64,000 nt of DNA from Argyresthia goedartella (taxonomy: Eukaryota; Arthropoda; Insecta; Lepidoptera; Argyresthiidae). Shown here piece after piece: positions 1-10,286 of this stretch. A program made the position numbers and the translations under genes. The notes below the pieces were generated by a model. The model was not told the DNA's origin and searched no databases. It worked only from the letters and a program-made list of their open reading frames with translations. Location of the stretch: assembly GCA_949825045.1 (NCBI GenBank), contig OX463827.1, positions 5,974,501 to 6,038,500 on the forward strand, given 5' to 3'. The number at the start of each line of letters is the position of its first letter. Positions within the stretch are counted from its first letter, which is position 1.

Positions 1-278
1 GGGGCACTGAGTTGACCATGTACGGCAACCTTAGTGGGGTTAGATATTATCATCAAGTCAAGAAGAGAGGGGGTACAGTGAGGCTGAAAGTGAGTGGCAT
101 CAAGGGGAAGAATGTGTAAATTCAAGGAGTTAACAATGGATTGCAGTTTGTCTGATCGAGCATTGTTTTTAAGGAGGCAGGTGTTAAAATCACCAAGAAT
201 AAGAGTAACAGGATAAAGAGGAGACAGGTCATTAAGAAGAGTTTCAAAAGATTCAAAGTAATCTAATAGATGTTTATA
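1..278 (-). pseudogene. LINE endonuclease fragment (APE type)
   Basis: Read on the minus strand, an uninterrupted frame of about 90 codons gives an AP-endonuclease-like segment with LILGDFNTCLL, then THFQP and LLDLMIISNPTKV. The GDFN block and the following SLLDL block are hallmarks of the endonuclease domain of Jockey/CR1-type non-LTR retrotransposons. The frame runs off the window edge, so the downstream RT is not visible. The upstream part of the domain is missing, so the fragment is truncated on that side. Clade assignment is inference. Confidence 0.7.
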
Positions 279-842
279 TCTGAAAAAATACTAATGTTAC
301 CAACTGAAATTATGAATACGAAGTGATATTATTTATCATCTCGAGTAATCACTACACGTATTATATTCTCATTACAGTATCCTGTGCACTTCCGCCCGGA
401 TAGTGGCCATGCCAGCGTCACGCACACACTGTGGCGTATAAAGGTGGTCTCAATTATTTAATAATGATGCCCACGTATTAATTAGCTATATTCTAATTAT
501 AATAATCTAATCTGTCCAAATGCAAGTGAATACTAGATTAAAAATAATATCTACTGAATAAGGACTATTACGCCGGCTGCACGCACGAAAAATCGAGACT
601 CATTGTCACGTTCCGCCTGATCCGAGCGTGCAAGCGAGACCGCGGAACAGGCGATAGGGAGGCACGATCGGCCTGAGCGTTCACCTCATGACGTTATCTA
701 TCACGTAAAATTATCGTCCGTAAACCGACATTACCGACAACCATTTTTTTATGATTTATCTACTACCTAGAGTACCTACCTGAGTAGGAGTTATGAACAT
801 TTTCTTTTTATTTATTTTTTGCCTTTATTGTATTATTTAATC
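279..842. other. Unassigned AT-rich stretch
   Basis: No coding signal, TIR or tail was recognised. A locally GC-richer patch near 570-720 has no readable domain. Confidence 0.4.
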
Positions 843-1052
843 GCACAGCAATATACAGATTTTCACAGCAAAAATACTTTTTATGTTTTAAGTATTTTTG
901 TTGTTCTTACATGTTCAACCTAATACGGAGGATAAAGGGGGCGTCGCTTCGCTCACCCCTTTTACCCTTTAACTAAGCTACCGCAGTATTTTGCCCTGAT
1001 ATTTGCTGTGAAAATCAGTATATTGGCTGTGCAAATCAGTATTATTGATGTG
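843..1052 (+). mobile_element. MITE, TIR type I, with shared hairpin core
   Basis: The ends are inverted: 843-876 (begins GCACAGCAATATAC) pairs with 999-1032, and the right end extends to about 1052 with a second GCAAATCAGTATTATTGATG unit. The interior (about 905-1000) holds the core found in other MITEs here: CTTACATGTTCAACCTAA, a GGATAAAGGGGG stem, a loop with TCGCTTCGCTC, and GCTACCGCAGTATTTTGCCC. Flanks share TTTAAT, compatible with a decayed target duplication. Non-coding and presumably non-autonomous. Confidence 0.7.
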
Positions 1053-1787
1053 CAGTTTAATATTTCACTTATCTAATGTATACCTGCCTAAATTGTATTA
1101 ACTCAACAACTCGAGGCGGACGGAGTCGGAGTTAGAGCTCTAATATTGGATGAGCTGGATCGGAATTAATGACTGCACCCCTCAGTGAGGGGTGACAGGA
1201 CGAGACGATGATGATGATTATATCAACTCTGTGGAGGTTAAATAGTTTATTTATTTATGTATGATGGATAGTTTACAAAAACTACGCTTTGGTAAATTGG
1301 CTTAAAATAGAGACTGTAATATGGAGGACATTGAACAAAACTGACAAACTATTGTCTTTGTCATTTGCCACCCCAACATCGTTAGTGCGTGCTTTGCTTA
1401 CCCCAGGATCTGAATACATTATCTAAAACTACGCAGTTGCCTTCTACTCTACGTAATACATACATACCAACATAAATATCTACCATACAAGCAACGCGAA
1501 AGGTCTTTGTTCCATTTTGTTTAGTACGAACAAAGAACTCACGCAGCCGCGCCATACTTACTATCACACCTACCGATACGATATATGTTTGGTAAGGATT
1601 TGTAACTTGCTTAGGACATACAGACACGCAAAATGTGTGTAATAAGTATTAAGGGGTTTTCTTACATCTAATAAGTTTCAATTTGATAATTCCTCAATGT
1701 ATACTAGTTATATAAGCTGATTTTCTAAGTCCATAAACTCACTAGGTTCCATAATTAAAACAGTGTTTCATTGCGCCAAAGGATGAC
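1053..1787. other. Unassigned stretch
   Basis: A short minus-strand frame (1382-1627) shows no recognisable domain and is most likely chance. No repeat boundary was recognised. Confidence 0.4.
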
Positions 1788-1906
1788 ATAAACAATAAAG
1801 ACACTTTCTTTGCTTCTGGCCCCACACTAGGATACTGTGTCGAGGGAAAAAAAACAGCGACGTCGCCGGCGCACACTGATAAAACATCCTAGCCTAGACA
1901 TCCTAC
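1788..1906 (-). mobile_element. SINE-1 tail fragment
   Basis: Contains GCTTCTGGCCCCACACTAGG, then GGATACTGTGTCG and ACAGCGACGTC, matching the body of the tRNA-headed SINE seen complete at 43191-43386 (opposite orientation). The tRNA-like head is missing here. Confidence 0.6.
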
Positions 1907-1965
1907 ATTCGCACATTATCCATAGAGGACGGCCTAGCTCTTTCTATTTCTTACTGTACCTTACC

Positions 1966-1983
1966 TAGGTAGGTACCTACCTA
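1966..1983. repeat. 18-bp perfect palindrome TAGGTAGGTACCTACCTA
   Basis: A self-complementary word. Shorter relatives (GTAGGTA/TACCTAC) recur around 770, 2545, 34440 and 41835. Function unknown. Confidence 0.8.
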
Positions 1984-2257
1984 TGGAAGTGTTTGATTAG
2001 AAGTGCAAAATGGTCACGTAAGGCGTTTTATGTGAACACGTGTGAGGTAAATGTGTTTACCAAATGCATTGTTTTTCTTTTTCTGTGAATAACATTAAAG
2101 TCGCACCTTATTGCAAACTATTTCATCATGGTATATCTGATACAAAACATATAACATAAATACTTTCACTGATGAAATCTAATTTCCAACGCAAAATGGC
2201 GCCATCCTGTCTCTGCCACCCAATCTGGGAAACATATTGTGTGTGTGTAACTCTCTT

Positions 2258-2380
2258 AATTCATAATTTCGTTATTGCAAACAAATTATATAAAAAACAA
2301 AGAGTTACATGAAAATCCTGCACAATGGCGAGCTTATCTCTAATAACAGATCTCTTCCAGCAAACCAGGTCAAGATGCTT
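2258..2380 (-). mobile_element. LINE 3' tail fragment
   Basis: The segment with ATGGCGAGCTTATCTCTAA and CCAGCAAACC matches the 3' UTR of the minus-strand LINE at 31781-33167 (GGCGAGCTTATCTCTAAAGA). Only the tail is present. Confidence 0.5.
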
Positions 2381-2646
2381 ATCTGTCATTGCTGTATTCC
2401 GAATAGGGTTGCCAGACTGAACGGTTCAGAGGCTTTGCAGCAAGTTCAGTGACATTTCGATGAAATGATCACTACACCCACACTGGTTTCAATGTTTCTT
2501 TCTTCGCTTCTTACCACCTATATATATATTATATACCTGACTAATGTAGGTACTATGTAGGAACCTACCTACTCATAATTTTTCACAATTCCCCTTTATC
2601 TCCTAATAATCCTACATAGCAATAGTTTGTGACTGTGATCCTCCGT

Positions 2647-2820
2647 GAAGGTGCCTTTAAACTATGGTAGGTAGGTATATAATATAAATATTTACATCTT
2701 AAGATGTCTTTTGTTTTGTATGAATATATTAAACAAAAGACATCTTGAATGAGAAGTAATATAGGTATATTACCTCTCAATATAGTACCTATACATATCT
2801 CTTAGTTTGAAGGCACCTTC
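2647..2820. mobile_element. Fold-back MITE
   Basis: Outer inverted repeats GAAGGTGCCTTTAAACTA (2647-2664) and its near-perfect complement (ending 2820) enclose an inner hairpin. The inner arms, AAGATGTCTTTTGTTT at 2701-2716 and its exact complement at 2731-2746, flank a 14-nt loop. Total 174 bp, no coding sequence. Confidence 0.65.
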
Positions 2821-3457
2821 GTTGTCAGGTCATCGGCCCCTTCTGTTTGGGAACTCCTGTCGGTTGTCCCCCAAAAGGGTGACGGATGGACGACGGAGGT
2901 GTCCCCCAATGTTTTAGGGATACTGGAATTAAGTGCCAAGGAAGCTCGGGGAAAACAATGTGCTTTACATCCATGAAACGAATCAGTGGTTGTCAAATAC
3001 CATAGACTTACTAATACTTACCTACTGCAAAACTTATCAGAGTGAAATAAAAAAGAGAACATTCATCTACCGATCCATTCCCAAAACAATTGTTAAATTA
3101 CCTACTTACTTAAATATTTTTCATTCTAACTCCAAAAGATTAAACATTTCTCCAAAAGTGTTAATTACAAAACCGAGACTCGCTCAAGCCGTTAAACCCA
3201 CATCTAATTAAGCAACAAAACAAAACATCTGAAGGTGGCGTTACAATAATCGGTTTTAGGAAATGGAGACTCGCCGATGTCAACGACATCTGTAGCCGAA
3301 AATATGCCGCTTTGTAAAGAATGGCGCCGATCCCTCATTGTCGGGGTCGCAGAGGGAATGGCATTTGGTACAGGTCAGTAAACTAAAGCTGGAACGATCA
3401 CAGTGCTCACAATAATGACATTTCACTATACAGTATTTAAAAAAAACAACAAAAAAA
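2821..3457. other. Unassigned stretch
   Basis: Short frames on both strands (for example 2933-3211 plus) have no recognisable domain. A patch at 3270-3410 is slightly GC-richer but unassigned. Confidence 0.4.
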
Positions 3458-3873
3458 ACGGTCAAGTGCGAGTCGAACTCGCGCACGAAGGATTCCGTAC
3501 CACCGTACAATGGTAGGGATGGTGTGGAGTGAATAGTTTGGATTTTACATAGCACAATGTTGTTTCCAAAGTTATTGGTGCGGCTACTTTCACACTACAT
3601 GTACATAACCAGGTGCATTCATAAGTTTATATATGGTATTGAAAGAATTGTTGTTGAAATATTTATTTTATTCAGATTTTTAGTATTTGCTGTTATAGCG
3701 GCAACAGAAATGCAACATGTGTGAAAATTTTAACTGTCTAACTATCACGGTTCATGAGATTCAGCCTGGTGCTGTCACCAGGCTGAATATCGTCTGTACG
3801 GACAGACAGACAGACGGGCAGCGTCTTAGTAATAGTGTCCCGTTTTTACCCTTTGGGTACGGAACCCTAAAAA
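3458..3873 (+). mobile_element. SINE-like repeat S4, near full length
   Basis: Starts ACGGTCAAGTGCGAGTCGAA and ends GGGTACGGAACCCTAAAAA after a run of GACAGACAGACAGACGG. The same start, middle (TATAGCGGCAACAGAAAT; CACGGTTCATGAGAT) and end recur at 10374, 40360 and elsewhere. The head resembles box A and the GGTTCCGTACC-like word a box B, so tRNA origin is possible but not certain; it could instead be the 3' part of an RTE-type LINE. Confidence 0.7.
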
Positions 3874-4463
3874 TGAAGGTTTTTATTCTAACTTCGAGAT
3901 AGGTAAACAATCACAATAACGCGCGTCGATTGACACGTGACATGAATGCAAAAAAGATCACTCTATTCTATATATATAAGCAGTAGAAAAAGAAAAACAG
4001 TAACTGTCTCCTTCATACTCATAAGTTTGACCGCACGCGAGAGAGACAGACTATTCTTGATGCCCACGCAGTGCAATGTCATTCCGCGCGCTTATTCACA
4101 GACCCACAGAAACAACTCAAGCGCAACGTGTAAATGTGGTGAAAGTGCCAGCTTTACTTAACCGAACTGTAACTAGAGTTGTAAATTGACACTTCAACCC
4201 AAAAGGGCACGGTTAAATGCTGGCTACTGTGCCTATTGTGCAGTTAAATCGGTTAAATATTTTATAGGTATTACATGCCGACACAACTACATATATAGAA
4301 ATGGGTGACTTCACGTTCAAAACCAATGGCGCATCTACGAAACGGCGTTTTGTATATGGTTTAGAACGCACACATAATTATGGATATTTTATAAAATATT
4401 ATAATTAAGTTTATCTTTAGCCTTTCTCCATTTCTTTCAAAGAAAGTTACAAGAGGCATGAAC
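3874..4463. other. Unassigned stretch
   Basis: No domain or clear repeat end seen; 3946-4161 plus is open but gives low-complexity, unrecognised protein. Confidence 0.4.
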
Positions 4464-4465
4464 TA

Positions 4466-4704
4466 CACTGGCCCGCAAAACTAAGTTAAAGTTAATAAAC
4501 TTTTAAAATTGTATTAACTTTTTAAGTACACAAGATATACTTTCAAAAACAAGACTCGAAAAAGAGTTTAATTTTCTACTATCGTTTCAAGGTAAGTTGA
4601 TAAAATTTCCTAAAAAACGTTTTTTATTTTAAATCTAACTTCTATTGTTTAGAATAAAAATAAAATTGAAAAGTGTAGTATGTACTTAGTTTTGCAGGCC
4701 GGTG
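4466..4704. mobile_element. TA-flanked MITE (Tc1/mariner-like ends)
   Basis: The left end CACTGGCCCGCAAAACTAAG and the right end (complement CACCGGCCTGCAAAACTAAG) form 21-bp TIRs, each bordered by TA (4464-4465 and 4705-4706). The 239-bp interior is AT-rich and non-coding. Confidence 0.75.
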
Positions 4705-4706
4705 TA

Positions 4707-5107
4707 TTTTACCTTTTTTTTTCCAAAACAAATATAAGAGATTTTGCACTAAAATTTCCATCTAAATATTTTTACAGTTTAACCATATAAAGATATATTT
4801 TCATGCATTTGACCGGGTACTTAGAAATTATTTCCAAACCGCGGAACATCGAATTTTTACAATTCCCCTAGCAACCATTATCGGAAAATCCGTCTATACA
4901 AATCTTCAACTATCTACGAGGAACTAACAATGCAAATATAAATTAAACTCAAGTAGTTACGATAAAAGATGCTGATGATTTAATCCAAACCCCCGACCAA
5001 AACGGGTTTACCCGCACATATGCGGTTAAATATGCACAGTTAAATCTCTACCTGCAACACGTATACCTACTACCCAGTACCCATACCCATAATATCCTGC
5101 CTGTCTG
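4707..5107. other. Unassigned AT-rich stretch
   Basis: Nothing recognised. Confidence 0.4.
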
Positions 5108-5684
5108 TTAATGTCACCGTAAGATTGTCAAAACCGATGCTAAACTAACGTTTTTTTTTTAAGTAAAACTTCTTTACGCACGCTTTACTTGGGGAGTAAG
5201 CTGGCGAATGCGTGACGAGAGCGCGTTACGAAAAGTGTGATCGGGCGAGGCGAACGAGAGGTGCGCGCGAACATTTTCTTTCTCTCTTCCTCTCATAGCC
5301 AGACACAGTGCAGGAGATGTATTTTTGAAGCATTAGAGCTAAAGAAGTTTTACTTTAGTTATGTGGGGTAAAGCACACTCGTTTTTTTCGCTAGTTGGTG
5401 AGCTATCGACAGATAGTAAATAGTAGCGTACTGCTTACTATATGACGCGTTAGTTGATAAACTAACGGTTAAAACCGTTAAATAGTAAACTGGTTTAAAC
5501 TTGAATTGCAATCGACATATCAGGTCAAACACTGCGGTAGCTTAGGTGAAGACTAGAGGGACAGCGGAGCCCACGAATAGTCTTCGTGTTAGGTTGACAT
5601 GTAAGAACAAAAGAAACGTAAATTCTTAACCCTGTCGGTCTGGTTAACTATAAGGTTTTGACTATCTTACGGTGACATATATAT
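5108..5684 (-). mobile_element. MITE, TIR type III, with shared core
   Basis: The left end ATGTCACCGTAAGATTGTCA and the right end (complement ATATGTCACCGTAAGATAGT) are inverted repeats. The interior matches 9861-10258 in opposite orientation. The shared core lies at 5521-5612 on the minus strand (ACTGCGGTAGCTTAGGTGAA ... AGGTTGACATGTAAGAAC). A different small element is inserted at about 5161-5378. Confidence 0.75.
5161..5356. mobile_element. Small TIR element nested in the type III MITE
   Basis: AAGTAAAACTTCTTTA at the left is mirrored by TAAAGAAGTTTTACTT at the right (16 bp). The left border reads TTAA and the right border TTTA, so a piggyBac-type TTAA target is possible but not clean. The relative at 10203 lacks this insert. 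Confidence 0.6.
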
Positions 5685-5943
5685 TCTATATACAAATACT
5701 ATATACTATGACGAGGGTCATGCCAAAAGAAATTAGATATTCAAAAACTATAAAGTTTATTAAATATGAATGCTATCTATATAAGCACTTATACACTTTT
5801 TCATCCGGCTAAACCACTTGGAAAATGTCAATCACCATTCCTCTTTGGGTACCTACCTCAGAATTTTAATAATTATAGACAGCCAGGGCATCTTCTTTGG
5901 TTTCAATTCGATTAGATTTCCTTATAATTTTTCGGCTTGTGTT

Positions 5944-6232
5944 TAAACGATTACCAAAAACGCACCTATTTTACTACCAATAAATTCGAAATGACTGCCA
6001 GAATGGATAAATGTCCACCAAATTGTGTTTGGATAAATGATCACCAAACTTCTTTTTATGTTTTGTGTACTTAAGTTTTTGTTTAACAACAAAAAATACT
6101 TTTTTTGTTGTTCTTACATGTTCAACCTAAGCTACCGCAGTATTTTGCCCTGATATTTTTTGCAACTTTTGGTGTTCATTTATCCATTTTGGGTAGAAAA
6201 AATATATTTTGGTGATCTTTATATTTGTTGCC
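5944..6232 (+). mobile_element. MITE, TIR type II, 9-bp target duplication
   Basis: Begins GGCTTGTGTTTAAACGATTA and ends ATATTTGTTGCC, with TAATTTTTC repeated exactly at 5935-5943 and 6233-6241. It contains the sub-terminal word AATGATCACCAAA and a shortened core in which TTCAACCTAAGCTACCGCAG joins directly, so the hairpin is absent. It is inserted in the mariner transposase. Confidence 0.8.
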
Positions 6233-6241
6233 TAATTTTTC

Positions 6242-6900
6242 TTTAATTTTCAGAAACAGGTAAAAATCACAGGGTGCCAGATCAGGAGAATATGGCGGGT
6301 GAGGGAGTACAGTGACATTATTTGAACTAAAATAGTCGACTGTTCTGGCAGAAGTGTGTGGAGCGGCGTTGTCGTGGTGCCGTACCATACCGTTGATTGC
6401 CGCTTTGTTTCAGGATTGTAGTTATACAACCCACATTCGTCATCTGTCAGTCGTACATACGTACGTATCATACACAGTTTTTTTCTCGCCAGCGTCGAAA
6501 ATATTTATCATAAATTTACACCAATCCACGCGGCGTTCTTTCTGAAAATCGTTGAGTTTATGCGGCACCCATCTCGAACAACGCATATGTAGGGACAGCT
6601 GTCCATGAATTATGGTTTGCAGTGCTGCTGATCCAATGCCTAGATCTCGCTCAAGCTCTACATTTGTAATTCGTCGGTTCTCACCGATATTTTTTCCTCG
6701 GCTTGCACATTTTCTTGAGTAACTGCGGTTGGCGGTGGCCCCGACTTCACTTCATCTTGAAAGCTCTTCCATCCTCTTTTAAATCCTGCAAACCAATTAA
6801 AGACAGTTGCACGAGAACAATTCACCAAAAGTTGTGGTTAAAAGTACAAATCATTCTTGGGGCTTTAAACCTTTTTAAAGTCTAATAAATCATAACTTGA
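6242..6900 (-). pseudogene. Mariner transposase remnant (DD34D)
   Basis: Fragments in different frames are recognisable. The N-terminal part has NWFAGFKRG and a TAVTQENVQ word. The middle has RWVPHKLNDFQKERR. The catalytic region has TDDECGLYNYNPETKRQS (first Asp), HDNAAPHTSART (second Asp) and PPYSPDLAPCDFYLF (third Asp, 34 residues after the second). Several frameshifts and stops separate the pieces, and a MITE cuts the C-terminus. Family mariners cut and paste at TA; this one cannot encode an enzyme. Confidence 0.8.
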
Positions 6901-7080
6901 AAAATATTACGCACATTCAGCCTTCACGGTGGTGTATAACTGGCCAGTATCAATCAAATAAGCATGGAGTATCTAATTTATTTTGGCATGACCCTCGTAT
7001 ACAAATCCGAAAAGAGTCACACATTGACGGTACTAAACTCGAAATATTCATCTCGTTGCAAAAAGTTAAGTAAACGCCAA

Positions 7081-7255
7081 AATCAAAATCAAAATCAAAA
7101 ATCATTTATTTCCATAGGATGTTGTTACATCACTTAGATCCGTCATTACATTTTTTTGGGTGAGTTCACTAACCCAATGGCGGAATCTGCGCCAGAACAG
7201 AATACCTAGATGACATGTTTAAAGAAATAAACATATTATGTAAGTAGTTAAGAGA
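7081..7255 (-). mobile_element. LINE 3' tail with (AAAATC)n
   Basis: The plus strand shows AAAATCAAAATCAAAATC followed by ATCATTTATTTCC. On the minus strand this is an AATAAATGAT signal followed by a TGATTTTGATTTTG simple-repeat tail, typical of LINE 3' ends. The upstream part is unassigned. Confidence 0.45.
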
Positions 7256-7541
7256 TTTTTTCAGAACACATCTAACTGTTTGTTTCGACCATAGGGAGGT
7301 TGCACACGGTGGTTAAAAATCGCGTGGTTGACGCGGTATTGATACGCGCGGCAATCGCGTGTTGTCGGATTACATGCGTTTGTATCGCGGCAAAACGCGC
7401 GTTTGTTTCGCGACAAAAGTACGTTTGTTTTGCGGCAAACGCGCCTTTTTATTTGAGAACATTGATTATTTATTCCTGTTTATCTCGCAAACCTGACCCT
7501 TTAGGGTACGACATTACGGAGCATTTTTTTTTCTTTAAGTA

Positions 7542-7568
7542 AATATGGGTAGAGGATCTACCCATATT
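7542..7568. repeat. Perfect hairpin, 12-bp arms
   Basis: AATATGGGTAGA and TCTACCCATATT around a 3-nt loop. A related TCTACCCATATT word followed by CACATTCATC-like sequence recurs near 28720. Confidence 0.8.
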
Positions 7569-7889
7569 AACCACATTCATCGTGCGCCAAAGGAAAATAA
7601 ATGTAGCGGAGTCTTCCACGCCATCTATGAGATTTTGAAAAAAAAAGTCCTGCATAGAAATTATCTCAGCAGCAGCAAAGGGGTGTAGAAGAGGGACTCA
7701 GTGTTGCCAATCTAGCGACTTTGTAGCTAGAAATGACTACTTTTGCCAGGAACTATGGAAGACTAGCTATAAAATATAAATAATTAAAACAGTTTTATAG
7801 AGCAGATTTCATAAACAATGCATTTTTACATGTATTTTTCATTAATAGAATTACTTCATAGTTCGTCTGTCTGTGGATCAAGACCCTTT

Positions 7890-7920
7890 TGGTTGCATGA
7901 AGTACAACTTCATGCAACCA
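7890..7920. repeat. Perfect hairpin, 14-bp arms
   Basis: TGGTTGCATGAAGT, loop ACA, then ACTTCATGCAACCA. Lies inside the 1.2-kb TIR element. Confidence 0.85.
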
Positions 7921-8571
7921 CACTTTCAAAAACGCAGGGTAGATTAGTTGTTCGTTTAGCAAGTAATCCAACACCTCATCTTTGCGTAATGTGTGGTAAG
8001 CCCATCGCCTGGGCATCGTAAAAATATATTTTAGGAAATAGGCTTTTAGAACCAGTAGGTTTAATTATCTCTGAGGGCATCTACAATCCTTCAAAACAGT
8101 AGCCCTTTCATAAATTGAATGAATTTCAATCGCTTTCGGAAAATTGACCAAGCAGTATTTCTCACATCTGGTAATTTCTACCGGAATCCCTTTCAAATTG
8201 ACAATCAACCAATCATAATCGCTTCAAAATACAGTCGTTTAAAATGATCATGATTGATAAGACGAATTAGAAAAATAATACCCAGTTTCAATTACATAGG
8301 AATAGAAAAGAGATGGAAGATTTTATCAGAGAAGTTGAAGTAGCCAGTGACGAACGACCCCCCCGCTCAACCTACACCTTTCCTACCCATCATAGTTTGC
8401 TGGAAGAAATCTTTTGTTAGAGATAAGCTTGCCCTTGTCCTTTTTTTTTTAGCTTTTCACCCATGATGGTGACAACTGCGCTTTGACCGCGCGGTCAGAA
8501 ACCACCGTGTGCAACCTCCCTAACTTCGTTTATCGCAACGTCTCCGTCTATTTTTGTTTGTCTGAATTATA

Positions 8572-9505
8572 CAGGGTGTCCGCCGGCAGATTTTACATTT
8601 AAAAAACAAATAGAAAATAAAATATCGATACAAGTAAAGTTATTTATTGATTATTTTACACAAAAAACATGCGGATTTTAATTTTTTAAATCACTCCACT
8701 TAGATGGCGTCCATTTAGCTGCAGGAATTCTTGCAATCTACTCCTCATGTTGGCAAAAACTCGCTATCTGGACCGATAGCTGCGATCTCGCGTAGGATAT
8801 TTTCCTGTAGGGCCCTTATTGTTGATGGTGAATCACTGTATACGTGAAACTTAACATAGCCCCGCAGGAAAAAGTAGCATGGGGTCAAATCTGGTGATCT
8901 GGAGGACCAGGTAAGGTCGCCAAAGCGAATTATCAATTTTTCAAGGAAAAGCTATCTCACCTTGGCCTTAGAGATCCTAGCGGTGTGTGCCGTGGCCCCA
9001 TCCTGCTGAAAATGGGTCCGGTTCTTGTAGCCAACATGACGATGCAGCTCCGGTATAAAAAAGTTATCCAGCATCACGTAGTATTATTGTAAATTAACGA
9101 TTTCACGTTCGCCGAAAAAATAAGGACCAATTATGTCCTTGCCGGAAATGGCGCACCAAACAGTGGTCTTGGGGCTGTAGAGAGTCATTTGATGGGCCTC
9201 TTTCGGGTTGCTCGCACTCCAATAACGCATATTCTGTTTGTCACGCCCATATCAAATGGTTCGACGGACCATCACTTAATCTTCGAATATCGAAGTGCGA
9301 ACAGAAACGACGCCTTGCCACATTAATCGAATTATTGCGAAATACACCTCAACCACAAAAGCGCGGATCGATCTAAGTGGAGTGACTTTTAAAAACTAAA
9401 ACCCGCATGTTTTTTGTGTAAAATAATCAATAAATAACTTTAATTGTATTCACATTTAATTTTTTATTTATTTTTTAAGTGTAAAATCTGCCGGCGGACA
9501 CGTTG
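8572..9505 (-). mobile_element. Degenerate Tc1/mariner-superfamily transposon with long TIRs
   Basis: Both ends carry GTGTCCGCCGGCAGATTTTA and continue as related inverted sequence for about 100 bp (ATCAATAAATAACTTTA; AACATGCGG near the inner edge). TA borders both ends (8570-8571, 9506-9507). The interior encodes a broken transposase on the minus strand. Confidence 0.75.
8700..9260 (-). pseudogene. Broken DDE transposase
   Basis: Minus-strand pieces: QNMRYWSASNPKEAHQ, KTTVWCAISGKDIIGPYFF, then FQQDGATAHTAR (second catalytic Asp), SRSPDLTPCYFFLRGYVK, ALQENILREI and NMRSRLQEFLQLNGRH. The pattern fits insect Tc1/mariner-superfamily transposases of the RSPDLTP-DFFLWG kind. The third catalytic position reads Tyr where Asp is expected, and frameshifts and stops occur, so it is inactive. 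Confidence 0.7.
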
Positions 9506-9507
9506 TA

Positions 9508-9860
9508 TAAAATCTAAGTTACCAAAAGGTGTTGCTTTGTTGAACTTTATGCTACGAGATTAGTAATTCGAGTAAAAACATATTTTCAACTAATTAGTAT
9601 AGGTGTTTAATACGTGTATAAGAGCACAAGAACATGAAACACACATATGTGACAGGTAAACTAACTCGTCGCACTAAAAACGAAACTCATGCGCCATATC
9701 GTAGGATATAATGATATTCAAGAGCTGGATACATGAGGTATGGGCCGTATGTGTAAATAAAGTGTAGGGTCTTTCTTAACTACTTTTAATTTAGGTAATA
9801 AAGCTTCGTTTGATCAAGCAGATGTAAATTTATCTCACAAACGAACGAGTGATAAGCTTG
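9508..9860. other. Unassigned stretch
   Basis: No domain or repeat end recognised. Confidence 0.4.
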
Positions 9861-10258
9861 TATATGTCACCGGAAGATAGTCAAAACCTTCCGGTGATAA
9901 ACTAACGCGGTAGTTGATCAACCATCGGCAGATGGTAAACCAGACCGACAGGGTTTAGAATTTACGTTTCTTTTGTTCTTACATGTCAAACTAACACGAA
10001 GACAATTGGGGGGCTTCGCTGCGCTCGCCCCCTCTAGTCTTCACCTAAGCTACCGCAGTGTTTGCCCTGGTATTTCGTTTGCAAATCAAGCTTAAACCAC
10101 TTAACTATTTAACAGTTTTAGCCGTAAGTTGATCAACTAACGCGTCATATAGTAAGCAGTACGCTACAGTTTACTATATGTCGATAGTTGAACAACTTAC
10201 GAGAAAAAAAACGTTAGTTTATCAACTGACGGTTTTGACTATCCTACGGTGACATATA
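9861..10258 (+). mobile_element. MITE, TIR type III, with shared core
   Basis: Left TATATGTCACCGGAAGATAG and right complement TATATGTCACCGTAGGATAG are inverted repeats extending through GTCAAAACC. Sub-terminal GTTGATCAACT/AACTAACGCG words repeat in both orientations. The core lies at 9973-10070: left stem GAAGAC ... GGGGG from 9998, loop GCTTCGCTGCGCTCG, right stem CCCCCTCTAGTCTTC ending 10042, then CACCTAAGCTACCGCAGT. Confidence 0.8.
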
Positions 10259-10286
10259 AGTACGTCACAAACGCATGAGCGCTAGA

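Larger units (their letters stand above)
5711..6998 (-). mobile_element. Degenerate DD34D mariner
   Basis: TIRs ACGAGGGTCATGCCAAAA at 5711 and its complement ending at 6998, continuing with AAATTAGATA on both sides, enclose a decayed transposase read on the minus strand. The flanks contain TA. A MITE (5944-6232) interrupts the C-terminal part. Size without the insert is about 1 kb, near the family norm of roughly 1.3 kb less deletions. Confidence 0.8.
7294..8520. mobile_element. 1.2-kb TIR element, TA-flanked
   Basis: GGGAGGTTGCACACGGTGGT at 7294 is exactly mirrored at the right end (to 8520), and each end is bordered by TA. Near the left end there are repeated GCG/CGC words (GCGGCAAAACGCGCG, TGCGGCAAACGCGCC); near the right end is the palindrome GACCGCGCGGTC. 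No transposase domain was recognised, so it is probably non-autonomous. Two perfect hairpins lie inside. Superfamily unresolved. Confidence 0.65.
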
